Origin: Bradysia coprophila
Taxonomy: Eukaryota > Arthropoda > Insecta > Diptera > Sciaridae
Assembly: GCF_014529535.1 (NCBI RefSeq)
Contig: NW_023503493.1
Span: 8,774,001-8,838,000, forward strand
DNA length: 64,000 nucleotides
Reading direction: 5' to 3'
Shown here one piece after another: positions 38,088-50,400 of this stretch (the first letter of the stretch is position 1; every line of letters begins with the position of its first letter). The position numbers and the translations under genes are program-made. Under the pieces are notes generated by a model. The model was not told where the DNA came from and made no database searches. It saw nothing but the letters and a program-made list of their open reading frames with translations.

Positions 38088-39304
38088 CTGCAACACAAAA
38101 ATTTCGATTTTTTTTTAATTCGGTTCACTATAGTAGATGAGATAAAGTTCCATGAAGGTTGCTCTAAGAGGAGTCCAACATTCGGAGCTATTTCAAAACA
38201 AAATTTCGCTCATCACAGAACAGGTCCATGACTGAGGTCATGAAATTGACCATATAATTTCAGAAGCATTTAAGATAATGTGGCCCTATACTTGCTGCGA
38301 GTTAGGTTTGTGCTCGAAATTTTCTTCAGCAGCTTCAGTATGTCCCAAATATACTTGAGAGTTAGTACTTATGAAGTACAAAGACACGCCATGTGATACT
38401 GTCTAATACTATATTACATACAACGTGTTTGCTTCTTCAGATTAAGTTTAAAAAAATCAGACAAAACATAGGGAAACCTCATAGTAGGAAGACACTGTGT
38501 GCGTGCATATTGCAAACTGTTCAAGAAATCGTTATTGATTTTTCGAGGTTGATAAACTCATTATATCCACTGAGATTTGCTGTCGTTTTAGTAAAACGAA
38601 TCCTCCAGAAGAAAACGATCTTCTCATTTATGGAGTTTTACTCTAAAAATGATTTCCATAGAAATGGAGTTTCAATTTTCCCTTTCTTTGGACGATGGTG
38701 GTTTGGGTTAATCATATGTTTCGGTATAAATCAAATGTATTTACCTGATTATAGTTATTCGTTTCTAGACTGGCACTACAAGCTGTGATTTGTATTTAAT
38801 GTTCATATGTTAATATGACTACAACGACGTGGTTTTTGATTTTGTTTCATCAGTCATATTTATCAGCCTTTTTCAATGGTGTGTTTTCGTTAGAATGTAA
38901 CACATCTTCACGGTGGTTTTGCTATTTACAAATTTTACTATTTTGTTTATGGTTGTAAAATTTGGTTTTGCTACACTACTCAGGATGTGACACACATCTA
39001 AGGAGTATGCGCGAGCAATATATATTAGGGAGTTTGAGATTTTCATACATAAGTCGATGTAAAACTTGCAGTTTGTGGTGGAATTCCCATTATGTATGGA
39101 GAAATTACTCAATTTCCTAGTTTTTTGTCGATTTGTAATAATTATAATTTTAAGTGAAAATAGAAATCTCTCATCAAGGCCTGAAAAGAAGTTTTGTGTG
39201 TTGAATGTTTCACATGAAAAAATTTACCGAACTACAGTTCCTTGGAAAGCTGAGATCTAGGCAGTTACCAAGTACGGTCTTTTTTAGTTTAGCCCAAAAA
39301 TTCC
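38088..39304. other. Non-coding stretch upstream of the arrestin gene
   Basis: The longest frames have the F/I/L-rich look of random AT-rich DNA, and no splice-linked exons are evident. The arrestin promoter and a 5' non-coding exon probably lie here, but I cannot place them. Confidence 0.35.
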
Positions 39305-42300
39305 TAAAAAACATAGCTAACGCCGATCCGTACGAAACACCTATTCGTATCAAAAGCCTTTAATGTGAAACTCTTCATTTCTCTTACTTCATTTTCTTCT
39401 CTGCTGAAAAACTATTCTCCCTTTAAAATCACTTACATTATCCACTCTTTGCCTTGTTATCATATACAACTAAATTGCCGGAGGCAATATAGACAGCCCC
39501 GTACGAAGACAAATTTCATAAATTCCTATTTAAACAGCTATATTTAAACAGCTATATACCGCTATATTTAACTATATTTCACTATAAATAAACATTTCAC
39601 AGATAAATATATGCTATTATATAGCTCTATATGTCTGTATATAGCTCAATATAGCTGTATATAGGTATATATAGATGTCCGTATATGGAATCCCTGAAAC
39701 CCCTCACACTTAACACATTATTTCCATGTTAACAGAAACTCTCTAAGTATCATTTTTCGCACTTTATATCGTTTTACTAAAATCCAATATGGCCGCCGGC
39801 AGCCATTTTGTTAGGAGACCGGAAATAGTACCGACGCTTTACATTCGTTAATACCTTTCAAACAAAAAAAAATTCATGAAATTCGGTCAAAATTTATTCG
39901 AGATATTGTCAAAATACACCACGTTCATTGTACTTCCGAGTAGCCAGATAAGAGCTCACTCCAAGAGACCTAGTTCACGCTCCGGAGAACATAATTTCAT
40001 AAAAAAAATTTTCCCTGATTGGTACGGTCAATACCTATCTAATAAAGCTAAAACAGACGAAATATGTTCAAATGTGGCCGACCTACAAGCAAAAACTGCT
40101 TGCCGCCCTGTGCCTGTTCCACACCAAGGGGTCTAACTCACGAGTCGGTCATCCGATTTCCATAAACTTTTTTTTGTCGATCGGTATTGTAAATACCTTT
40201 TATTCCCTTGACTGAAAGTCAAGGGTCTTACGCCAGAAAATACCCTAAAATGTTTGTTACCACACAATGTATGAAATGTTATCAAAAACGTAATTGTTTG
40301 TAACCTATTTTTCTTTGTCATCACGATAACTTGAGTAATTCATAACCGATTTTGATGATTTTTTTTTTAATCGACGAGGAATGAAATTCCTGAGGTTAAG
40401 TTCGAAGATGAGCCATGCCGGGATAAAGCCCTGGAAATTATTCCAGAAAAACAGGATTTTACTCTGTTGATAATTGATAATACACCACTGATAATTGATA
40501 TAATTGATAATTCCCTTCACTGTTGATAATTGATAATCTAATGTGTTATTTCCTTGACTGGCAGAAAATAGTGAACAATTTAGGTTCTTAAAATTATACA
40601 TTTGACATTTGTAAGGTAAAGTTCGACGATGAGATATATGGGATCACCGCTTCGGAAGTTGTCCCAGAAAGTAGAAATGCAATGTATTAAATGAACATTA
40701 TAAATGATATTCGATAATTGGTATTTGATAATTGACAATTGAAATTTTATATTTGATAATTAACAAGCGGCACCCAAAATGAAAAATGAAAAAAGTCAAG
40801 CAAATCTAACATTAGACAACTCCGACGAGTGTGATGTTTGCGGCCCGATCGAAGCGAGGGTCGTAATTCACACGAGTCGCGGTATCTTATTGTCACATTA
40901 GACAACTCGGACGAGCAAGTTTGGGATCAGAACAAACCTAATATTAAACAACTCTGACGAGTGTGATGTTTGCGGCCCGAGCGAAGCGAGGGTCGTAATT
41001 CACACGAGTCGCGGTATCTTATTGTCACATTAGACAGCTCGGACGAGCAAGTTTGCGATCAGAGCAAATGTAATATTAGACAACTCTGACGAGTGTGATG
41101 TTAGCGGCCCGAGCGAAGAGAGGGTCGTAATTCACACTAGTTGCGGTATCGTATTGTTAGACAGCTCGGACGAGCGACAAGTTTGCGGCCAAAGCAAATC
41201 GAACATTAGACAACTCAGACGAGTGTGAAGTTTGCAGCCCGAGCGAAGCGAGGGTTGTAATTCACACGAGTTGTGGTTATTTATTGCAAAATTAGACAGC
41301 GAGTCGTGATATTTTGCTTATTACAAAAGAAATAAATTTATGAGTAATTTGAGATTTTTTAGATCCTAAGTATGATGTGATGGTTCAAACTTCAAACAAA
41401 TTGTTTAAGGTCAAAATATTGTCATTTGCTTGGACTACAGAAATTGTCCATTCTTAACCAGATGAAAAAATCAATGAAAATAAATTAAGATATCTATAAA
41501 AGTCTAATCTGATTGACTATGAAGTTTACCAACATTACCAACCAGCAAAAGACAACATTATTTTGGGAAAATTATCAGTCAAGGGACCCGACCCGCCCAA
41601 AAAGGTGGGACCTAGTTTGACGTATCACTTACAAGTTTAACGTTTAAATGTCCGGAGATATCTTCGAAAAACCGTAAAGCACTTATTGGGCCACAGCTGG
41701 GAGGGGTCGATCCAAAATCACTCATCTTCGAACTTAGCCTGTCTTTTGACATTACCAAACGGGAAAAAAAAGAACTTTCAAAATCGGATGCGTTTTACTC
41801 AAGTTATCGTGCAGACAGACAGACGGACAGACAGACTAAAAATTTTTATGAAATTATGTTCTCCGGAGCGTGAGCTAGGTCTCTTGGAGTGAGCTCTTAT
41901 CTGGCTACTCGGAAGTACAGTGAACGTGGTGTATTTTGACAATATCTCGAATAAATTTTGACCGAATTTCATGAATTTTTTTTTGTTTGAAAGGTATTAA
42001 CGAATGTAAAGCGTCGGTACTATTTCCGGTCTCCTAACAAAATGGCTGCCGGCGGCCATATTGGATTTTAGTAAAACGATATAAAGTGCGAAAAATGATG
42101 CTTAGAGAGTTTCTGTTAACATGGAAATAATGTGTTAAGTGTGAGGGGTTTCAGGGATTCCAAATATGGACATCTATATATACCTATATACAGCTATATT
42201 GAGCTATATACAGGCATATAGAGCTATATAATAGCATATTCCTCTGCGAAATGTTTATTTACAGTGAAATATAGGTAAATATAGCGGTATATAGCTGTTT

Positions 42301-42526
42301 AAATAGGAATTTATGAAATTTGACTTCGTACGGGGCTGTCTATATTGCCTCCGGCTATTTAATTGTATATGATAACAATGCAAAGAGTGGATAATGTAAG
42401 TGATTTAAAAGGAAGAACAGTTTTTCAGCAGAGAAGAAAATGAAGTAAGAGAAATGAAGAGTTTCACATTAAAGGCTTTTGATACGAATAGGTGTTTCGT
42501 ACGGGTCGGCGTTAGCTATGTTTTTT
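39305..42526. mobile_element. Long-terminal-inverted-repeat element with satellite core
   Basis: The left arm (about 39305-40004) starts AAAAAACATAGCTAACGCCG and is complementary over about 0.7 kb to the right arm (about 41840-42526), ending CGGCGTTAGCTATGTTTTTT. The arms include a block of TATAG-rich sequence and AACAAAATGGCTGCCGGCGG. The core of about 1.8 kb has the 132-bp satellite at 40809-41310 and AT-rich TTGATAATTGATAAT repeats. No transposase-like frame is present, so it is non-autonomous. Clear target duplications are not visible, so the outer limits are approximate. Confidence 0.75.
40809..41310. repeat. Satellite-like tandem array, four copies of about 132 bp
   Basis: Units start at ATTAGACAACTC-type words at 40811, 40943, 41075 and 41205. 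Each holds GACGAGTGTGATGTTTGCGG, GAGCGAAGCGAGGGTCGTAA and TTCACACGAGT. Within a unit, GTGTGA faces TCACAC, so each can form a small hairpin. The same GAGCGAAGCGAGG word occurs singly near 2.48 kb. Confidence 0.75.
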
Positions 42527-43267
42527 TCGCGGATTTGGCATCTCTAGACAACCACAATAGGTTTCCCCTTACTCAGGGAGTCCAATTCGACGTGTTACAA
42601 ACGTATGCGTAAACCTATAAGACCACAGTACTTCGTACGGGTCTAAAAAGATTATTCTATTCATAGTCTTTAAACGTTTTTGATCGTTTCTTGATGTTTT
42701 ACGAGCATTTAATTATAAATTGCTAAGAAAAGAAAATTTCGATTTTTTGGGAATTTATTCCCAATTATTAGGCTCTGATGCATGAAAAAAAGAAGAAATT
42801 TAATTATATCGGTGATTCCTCTTCCGCGTTGATGCCGTTTGTGAATAAAACAGAACCAATTTATACGACGCAACTTGTTTATAGTGTGCAGAAAATATTT
42901 GTCTCTATATAAACGTATTCACGCCGTAAGGGTGCCTTAAATATGAATTTTAATTGAACGATTCGATGAAAAAGTGAACCGAAAAATACATTTCAACGCT
43001 TCCTTGTATGAAAATAACGCTACGTTAGAAAGACCTCCGCACTTTCCATTTTGAATTTGTACCGCACTTACGGCGTGAATTAGCCGAAAATTCTAAGGAG
43101 GTTTTGCTTCTAACGAAAATCATAATTACAAAATTCACATGACGTATTAGCGAATTATAAGAAAAATAAAATGTGTTTATTTGCATGTTTTCGTACTGCA
43201 TTTTGTCGGTTGGTACTTCCATAGACATCCTTCTACCAAATTTTCGACAATTCCTTTAATATTTTCG
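42527..43267. other. Non-coding spacer
   Basis: No supported gene or clear repeat. CTTCGTACGGGTCT near 42.63 kb resembles the arm end of the long-inverted-repeat element. Confidence 0.35.
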
Positions 43268-43690
43268 CAGAGAAATGTTAAGTTGGTATTCATGCGGCGA
43301 GATAGAAGGAACACGTGAATGACACCTGGTACCTGGGAGAAAATGGTAGATAATCCGTATGAAATAGATTGTGGATTTGAGCACTATTTCACAGGACTAC
43401 CAATGATTGACGTAGTCAGCAAGTCGGTCACTTCTATCACTTCATCGAACAACATTTTCATGGACAATGTGATCGAAAATTTAATTTGCTAACAAATGAT
43501 TTTGATTTTTGAATTTCGTATCTCAAAAGACCGACTCGAAGGCAGTGCCATCGCTGATTTTTGCGGTAAGGACGATAACAATTTACCAATCTATTTCATC
43601 TATTCCCACACATTCTCTCCTATAGGTACCAGATGACATTCACATGTTCCTTCTATCTCGCCGCATGTGTACCAACTTAACATTTCTCTG
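43268..43690. mobile_element. MITE, 423 bp, CAGAGAAATGTTAAGTTGG ends
   Basis: The left end CAGAGAAATGTTAAGTTGGT, then CGGCGAGATAGAAGGAACA, is mirrored at the right by TGTTCCTTCTATCTCGCCG and ACCAACTTAACATTTCTCTG. The arms are about 65 bp; the interior is not palindromic. Confidence 0.7.
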
Positions 43691-44080
43691 TATAGAGTGT
43701 TATGATCAGAGCGAGAAAACCGAAAACTAGTTATTATAACTTGCCTTGGGGTACTTGTCAAAATATCTTCTTCTCTTTCATCATAACACTTTATTTTCGT
43801 AATTTATCACAATAGATCATTTGTCAATGTCATTTGAGATGTCAAATTTCATCAAAGTTTGAAAAATTCATATGAAATTTTTAATTTTTTTAGGTTAGCT
43901 GGATGAAATGACGTTTATTTTACACAAACTTTTACAAGTGTCTGTGAAAAAACCGCTATTTGACAATGATCTACTCTTTCAACTTGAAGTTCACTGGAGA
44001 TTCTACAGTCCACTTCAAGTTGAAGGAATTATCATAAATTACGAAAATATTAAAATAATGATCTAAGGGGTGTTTTCATG
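43691..44080. repeat. Two overlapping small inverted repeats
   Basis: TGTTATGATCAGAGCGAGAA (43.70 kb) faces TCTTTCATCATAACAC (43.79 kb). TTTCGTAATTTATCACAA (43.80 kb) faces TTATCATAAATTACGAAAA (44.05 kb), and CAACTTGAAGT faces ACTTCAAGTTG inside it. These are probably decayed hairpin elements. Confidence 0.5.
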
Positions 44081-44290
44081 GTCCATTCCTGAAGCTCCCT
44101 ACTAAAAAATAACAAAAATATACGCCATAATACGCTATCACTGCACTGGCCAGTTACTTTTTTGAAATGTCTTCAGAATTCTGGCTCAATACGTCTGTAA
44201 AGATCTCTTTTCTGAACAGTATGGATAAAAGTTGTATTATATTGTAGAATTGATTCTATTTGAAAGACTCGCCCTGAATCTTAACACATC

Positions 44291-44648
44291 CAAGGCTGTA
44301 TACTTTGGGAAGGTGACGCAGATACAGATACGCGGGTTACACACCACAGTTGATGATAAAATGGCCGATTTCATACAAAAATTCACCTACTCTGATGATT
44401 CTCGTCGTCTTGATGATGTGGTGAATTTTTTGTATATGTAAAGTCATCAGAAGTGGTGTGTTCCCGCGTATGTAATAAAATGGCGGTCTGCGTGACCAAG
44501 GCTGTATACTTTGGGGGTGAAATTTTTTACATGTAAAATCATCAGAAGTGGTGTGTTCCCGCGTATCTAATAAATTGGCGGTCTGCGTGACCTCCCCAAA
44601 GTATACAGCCTTGTGCGTGACCTCCCCAAAGTATACAGCCTTGCCTTG
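44291..44648. mobile_element. Composite CAAGGCTGTATAC MITE with 8-bp target duplication
   Basis: AACACATC precedes (44283-44290) and follows (44649-44656) the element. The ends are CAAGGCTGTATACTTTGGGA and AAGTATACAGCCTTGCCTTG. Extra internal copies of the terminal repeat (near 44.50 and 44.61 kb) show rearrangement or self-insertion. Related to 24759-24938. Confidence 0.7.
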
Positions 44649-45116
44649 AACACATCAAAGTCTGTGTACCGCCACAATGCAACGTTACCAATGTTACCAA
44701 CGCTAAACTTGGGTAGTGACCGTAGTGACTCGTAGTCCTCGTAGTATTTTGAAGTGGCGTTCATCTCGAACAATCCAGTATGGAGGAAAAACGTGATAAG
44801 ACATTCTATTCCGAGCAACTACGGATGTTGGAGATTTTTTCTGAAGGGTCCGTTAGTGTTCTGAAAGACGGTTTTGACGGTTTTGTAAGGTGTTGTAAAA
44901 TTTTTTCAGATAAAATGATTCAAATCGCATGAATCGCATCGAGAAGCAAAGTGAACGATGTTGACAGATATATACTGGTGTGCCACTGGTGCCGAAGTTT
45001 TGGAGAATTCTTATGTCATTATCAAGTGACGTGTTTGATGTGATGTTGTTTATAAACAAAAAACTTGAAACAATGTTTACGGCATTAGTCATTGTATTTA
45101 GCCTGAGTGCTTGGAG

Positions 45117-45124
45117 TATAAAAA
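45117..45124 (+). promoter_or_regulatory. TATA box of the oxygenase gene
   Basis: TATAAAAA lies 119 bp before the chosen ATG. Transcription would start about 30 bp downstream, near 45145, which excludes the TTG/ATG-like codons around 45128 and makes ATG 45236 the first start in the mRNA. Confidence 0.5.
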
Positions 45125-45235
45125 GAATTGCGTCACATTACAATACAGCTTATCATCGACTGCACAGACAGCGTGAAAGTGTACAGTGATTTGTCAATCT
45201 TTGGAAGGAATTGCACGAAAAGTGATTTAAAAGAA

Positions 45236-45907
45236 ATGAACGCCATAGTACCACCAGTTTCGCTAACATCAATACTAAATCCAACATTCGATTCGTCGCA
45301 AATAACCAAAGAAGAGCTCGACCTTACGCATATTTCGGAGCCGGGAAAATTGGCTTATCTATTGCACAACGTCTTCACACCCGAAGAATGTGAAAATTTG
45401 ATCAAAACATCCGAAGCAGCGGGTTATTCAGAGGCATTGGTTCATATCGGTGGTGGTCGACAGGTCCTGATGAAAGGCTACAGAGACGGATCACGAGTTA
45501 TGATAGACGATACTGAATTTGTGGCCTGTCTGTTGCAACGCATTTCGTCTCATCTTCCTGCTACATTTGCGGACGAAAGTTTGCTGGAAATCAATGAGCG
45601 ATTGCGATTCTTACGATATGATGAAGGCGATCAATTTCAGCCGCACTCTGATGCTTCGTATGGTCGTCCGGACAATTCAGCCAGGACGCTCATTACTTTG
45701 CAAATTTACTTGAATGAAAATTTCGAAGGTGGTGAAACGACGTTTCTGCCGCGTCGTGGTGACCGCGCTACCAAATCCGTTCCGGTTGTGCCGAAAACTG
45801 GAATGATATTGGTGTTCGAGCATAACATTTTGCATGAAGGTTCGTTGGTGAAGGGTGGCAGAAAGTACACGATACGCACGGACGTTCTTTATACGATGAC
45901 GAATTAG
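45236..45907 (+). CDS. Fe(II)/2-oxoglutarate-dependent oxygenase, prolyl 4-hydroxylase-like, intronless
   Basis: The 223-residue protein is a compact double-stranded beta-helix oxygenase that would hydroxylate a substrate using Fe(II), O2 and 2-oxoglutarate. The iron triad is His137 and Asp139 in FQPHSDASYG and His200 in HNILHEG. Arg214 in KYTIRTDVLY would bind the 2-oxoglutarate carboxylate. Other family marks are LRFLRYDEGD before the HxD motif and NENFEGGETTFLPRRGD after it. There is no signal peptide, no ER retention signal and no peptide-binding domain, so it is not a collagen hydroxylase subunit; it looks cytosolic or nuclear. The frame is open upstream to 45128, but a TATA box at 45117 makes MNAIVPPVSL the likely start. 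The lack of introns stands out against the split neighbours. Confidence 0.85.
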   Translation: MNAIVPPVSLTSILNPTFDSSQITKEELDLTHISEPGKLAYLLHNVFTPEECENLIKTSEAAGYSEALVHIGGGRQVLMKGYRDGSRVMIDDTEFVACLLQRISSHLPATFADESLLEINERLRFLRYDEGDQFQPHSDASYGRPDNSARTLITLQIYLNENFEGGETTFLPRRGDRATKSVPVVPKTGMILVFEHNILHEGSLVKGGRKYTIRTDVLYTMTN

Positions 45908-46188
45908 TGGAATGCGTCGAAAGGGATAGGCAAATAGTCTGTATTGTTGATTAAATTTGTAAGGTTGGTTATGTTGTGGATTGAATAAATTGGAATGAAA
46001 TTCGGAATTTTGATTATTGTTTGACAACCGTAAAATATAGGCGATACAGAGAGATCATAACAGATGGCGTTGCTACCCGGCGAGATGTCACGCCATCTAT
46101 TATCAACTATCTCTACCAAAATTCACAAAATTTCTAAAACGATATTGAGTCTCAACCGAAATTCTGAGCATTTGTAGGTACAAGGTAA

Positions 46189-46431
46189 ATATAGTGAGGA
46201 GGTAATGCCATATATAACCGAATCAGATGTGCGGTGGCACGAAAGTTCGATACAAACGCCAACTCATCCCTTCGTTGAAAGCAAAAAATGGAATAGAAAG
46301 TCGGGCCATCTGTTGTGAGATAGCGAAAATATTTTTGTGAAATACAAAAAGGTGGATGAGATGGCGTTTGTATCGAACTTTCGTGCCACCGCACATCTGA
46401 TTTGGTTATATATGGCATTACCTCACTATAT
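46189..46431. mobile_element. Hairpin MITE, TATAGTGAGG ends
   Basis: Arms of about 75 bp run from TATAGTGAGGAGGTAATGCC and GTGCGGTGGCACGAAAGTTC to GAACTTTCGTGCCACCGCAC and GGCATTACCTCACTATA. A TA target duplication would fit a mariner-type MITE. Minus-strand ORFs across it are artefacts of the palindrome. Confidence 0.7.
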
Positions 46432-46562
46432 TGACAGCGTATCCCTTTTATGATTTCCAAAAGCCAAGTAGTTCACAAATTTTAAAAAGAAGTAGTTCAG
46501 CCCCACCGTAGCTGTAGTGACATCTGATGTTTCATTTTATAAGTATGTATAGCTTCGATTTC

Positions 46563-46586
46563 CAAGGTTCTGAAAGAACAGGTTAA
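46563..46586. repeat. Foldback arm fragment hosting the nested insertions
   Basis: CAAGGTTCTGAAAGAACAGG and TTAA match the end of the foldback element at 13340. After removing the nested insertions the sequence continues GACAACTCTGAGTTGATCAC (46762-46767 joined to 61204 on), paralleling GACACATCTGAGTTGATCAC at 13.39 kb. This is therefore the oldest layer of the stack. Confidence 0.7.
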
Positions 46587-46758
46587 TGCTGAAAACAAAC
46601 GAGACATTGAAAACGTGTTTTGGTCCTAGTTTTCATTGACAAATGCAGCAATCGTAATTTTCGATAGAGAAATTTCTAACTTTATTTGACAGTTGCGTCA
46701 ATTTCGCCATGAAAACAAGGACCAAAACATGTTTTGAATGCCTCGTTTGTTTTCAGCA
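46587..46758. mobile_element. 172-bp hairpin MITE, TGCTGAAAAC ends, TSD TAA
   Basis: Arms of about 55 bp: TGCTGAAAACAAACGAGACA on the left and TGCCTCGTTTGTTTTCAGCA on the right. TAA flanks both ends (46584-46586 and 46759-46761), and the uninterrupted target is represented at 13.38 kb. Confidence 0.75.
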
Positions 46759-46767
46759 TAAGACAAC

Positions 46768-47494
46768 TGTTGAGGATCGGAGATAGGATTTGTATTTTGA
46801 CAGACGGTTACGAGGTTGAGATCCAATCAATAAAACCAGCGATGGATTGCGATTGAACCGTTTATTACTCGGTTATGCACTACTTCAAAATTTCTAAAAA
46901 ATAAACAATTTTCAATGTAAGACCGAAGTTGATACAAATTGATAACATGATTTCTTACACTTAGTAACCCTCTCTCCTAGATCTACGGTTCGCTATTTCG
47001 AAGCTTGTATTTGTGTGTGCGCAGCCTGTAACCTAACCTTAACATTAGCAAATTGCAAATTCATGATCTAAAGGAAATTCTTACAATTCGGATTCTTGCC
47101 GACCACTTTTCCCTCGCTGTGACAAAAAATCCAATTTAATTCACAGGAACGTGATGCCTAAATCGAACAACCAAATAATTAAAGTTCAACCGATACCGGT
47201 GCACGATGAGGCACAGAGAAAAAACATCGCGCAACCAAACTGAACTATTTACCTTCTTGGCACATCCCCCAGAAAATTCAATTGCTGGACACACAATAAA
47301 CTTCGTTACGAAAAAATTAAATGAAATTCAACCGCAATTAATATGAAACTTAAAACTATCAAATTGGATTCGTTTTACTTCCAATTGAATCCGTTTTCAA
47401 TCAACTTAGAATAATGAATAAAACCAAAATGTCCTCTTCCGTCGCATGTGTCAACACTTAGCCCAACTGTCAGATAAATCAGTGCTGCCCAACA
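46768..47494 (-). repeat. BEL/Pao 3' LTR, 727 bp
   Basis: It reads TGTTGAGGATCGGAGATAGG to CAGTGCTGCCCAACA on the plus strand. It is almost identical to 54169-54890, and the Pol stop codon lies just inside it. Confidence 0.93.
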
Positions 47495-50400
47495 GGCTCC
47501 CCTCCGTTAATCGACTCCTCTGGTTGTCGGTTAACTTCTTCACTGGCAGGCACTTTAACATCCAGAACAGCCAATTTGTGAACCGATCGTCGGTATTCTC
47601 TGTGTACAGGGCCATTCTTTGACTCCAGTACCGCTCGCACTATGGCTTGTCGACATTTGCCACCTCTTCCACGAATAGTCCGTTCGACGATCCCCTTAGG
47701 CCACGTATTTCTTGGATTTTTCTCATCAATAATGAGAACGACATCACCGACTTGAATTGGTTTCGAATTTTTGTACCACTTGGTGCGCTTAGTTAGAGTT
47801 GGCATATATTCCAATACGAATCGTCTCCAAAACTGGTTGGTTTGTTCCTCGATATTTTTCCAGTCTTCTTTTCCGAGATCTTTCGGTGATGTTCTGACGA
47901 TAGGTTTTCGGCCATTTGACGAGCCGAACAAGAAGTGGTTTGGAGTCAATGCTTCATCATCTGCAGAATCGAGTGGAATATATGTGAGCGGCCTCGAATT
48001 GACGATGTTCTCGACCTGAGCAAACAACGTAGGCAGCGTTTCATCGGTTGGTTTTCTAGTCGTCACGATTTTCTTGAACGATTTTTTTACGGTTTGAATG
48101 AGCCTCTCCCATGCGCCACCCATATGTGGCGATTCCGGTGGATTAAATGACCATTTCATTTCAGAGGTTGTGAACATTTGCTGAATCTCATCTTGGTTTA
48201 GCTTTTTAAATTCTTCCTTCAATTCGTTCTCCATTCCATGGAAATTTAATCCATTATCGCTGAACACTTCACGGGGATGTCCGCGATCGGTGCAGAAACG
48301 TTCAAAAGCCATTATACAGGAACTTGTATTCAATGAGTGAGCTACTTCTAGATGAATAGCTCGAGCTGTGAGGCATGAGTATATTACACCCCATCTCGAT
48401 GCACTGATGTTTCTTGTTATTTTGACTGAATATGGACCGAAATAGTCTATGCCAACGTATGTGAATGGACGTTCGAAGGCTGCAAGTCTGGCGAAAGGTA
48501 ACTCGGCCATCTCTGGAATCATCGGTACTGCAGAGTCATTTTTGCACTTCTGACACGAAAATCGAATTTCTTTCATCACAACTCGAAGAGCCTTGATATC
48601 GTACTTTTGTCTGATTTCATTAATTGCCGTTTCGTGATTCAAATGCAGATATCGTCGATGAAAGTGGGCACAAATAAGTTTGGTGATGTAGTGACGTCTC
48701 GGCAATATTATGGGACGTTTCGTTTCCAAATTTAAACATTTAGCAGCATCCAGTCTTCCCCTGACCCTCAGAACTCCGTGGTCGTCCAAATACGGCGAAG
48801 ACTTGTATAATGGGCTTGACTTTTCAAAATACTTTTGGTCCTTTGGTGGGAGTTTTGCATTTTTTTCCAGTAGCGCTATTTCGTCCAAATAATAATCTTG
48901 TTGAGCGATTCGATACAACTGATTTTCGGCGCAAACGATTTCTTCTTGCAGCAACGGTCCCGATCGTCTTTCTACTGACTTGAGGTTATGAATGAATCGA
49001 TATATGTAGGCCATTGCGTTAACCAATCTCTTCCATTGGGAAAATCTTTTAACATCGATAATGCAACGCTCCTGTCCCTGTCGGCAGGCCATGACGATAC
49101 TGAGTCTCAATTCTTCCCGTGTATGATGATCTTCTTGATTATCTTCTGTGAACCAAGTACTTTCTTCATCGTACAAAAAATCTGGACCTTTAAACCATCG
49201 AGATTGTGAATTCAATTTTTGAATTTCCTTTGATTTCGTGGCCTCGTCGGCTACATTGTGCTCCGTCGGAACCCATCGCCATTCTGCTTTGTCAGTTGTT
49301 TCAAGAATTTCCCCAATCCGAAATGCCACAAACTGATGATAACGTCGAGTATCCGAATAAATCCATCCCATTACTGTTTTGGAATCTGACCAATAAATCA
49401 CCTTTTCGATTTGCAGCCGTTGACTTTGCTTTATGCTTCTGGCCAAGCGCGTACCGAGCACCCCCGCTTGTAACTCCAGTCTTGGGATTGTCATCGGTTT
49501 GTTCGGTGCAACTTTCGTTTTCGCACCCACTAAGCTACAGTCGATCCCATCATCATCTTGAATACGTAAATACGCGGCAGTTGAAAATGCTTCGGCACTG
49601 CCATCCACGAAAACATGTAATTGAATCGAACTTGCGGTTCCGGGTGACAGTTTCGGTGAATAAAGACGTGGAATTCGAAGGTTTTCTACCTCCGGTAGCA
49701 CTGAAATCCATTTCACCCATTTCGTTTGAAGACTTTCGGGAATTTGTTCATCCCATTCGATGTTGCTTCGCCATGTCTCCTGTAGTAGCAGCTTTGGATA
49801 AATCAAAAAATTGGCAAGCAATCCAAGTGGGTCAAAAATTGACATTAACACACGTAGAAGTTCCCGCTTCGTCGGACAGTGCGAACCATTAAGAATATTT
49901 TGGTTGACTTTAGTATACTTTAACGAATACGTAAAGCTGTCGGTATCCGCGTTCCAAAACATTCCAAGGACTCTCTCAGTTCCAAGAGTCAAATCGGTGT
50001 TGATATTCAAATTCTTGTTTGATGATTGAACGTTACGTTCGCCGATACTTTTCAGCACCTCCTTCGAATTGGATAGAAAATTTTTTGTTTCAAATCCGCC
50101 CTGTAGATTTATGTGTTTTACGTCCTTTGCTAACTTTATAGCGTCCTCAACGCTGTGACAGCAATCTAGAAGATCATCTACGTAAGTGTTTTGAGTGATA
50201 ACAGCCACTGCTGCTGGAAACTGTTGCTGATATTCGTTTGCATTTTTGTTTTTTACAAACTGCGCTGTACACGGTGCGCAAGCAGCTCCAAAGGTAGACA
50301 CTAACATTACGTATACTTCGGGCTTTTTTGTGCTATCTCCGTTTCGCCATAGAAAACGTTGTACACCTTGATCTTGCTCGATAATCTGGATCTGATGATA

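Noticed and set aside
40809-41310. CRISPR-like array
   Set aside because: The repeats are 132 bp with no short unique spacers, lie inside a eukaryotic inverted-repeat element, and there are no cas genes.
44232-44441. ORF through the CAAGGCTGTATAC element
   Set aside because: The frame lies mostly inside a MITE with direct target duplications and has no coding signature.
45677-46460. Minus-strand ORFs over the oxygenase and the MITE at 46.2-46.4 kb
   Set aside because: The first is antisense to a gene with complete catalytic motifs; the second arises from a palindrome.
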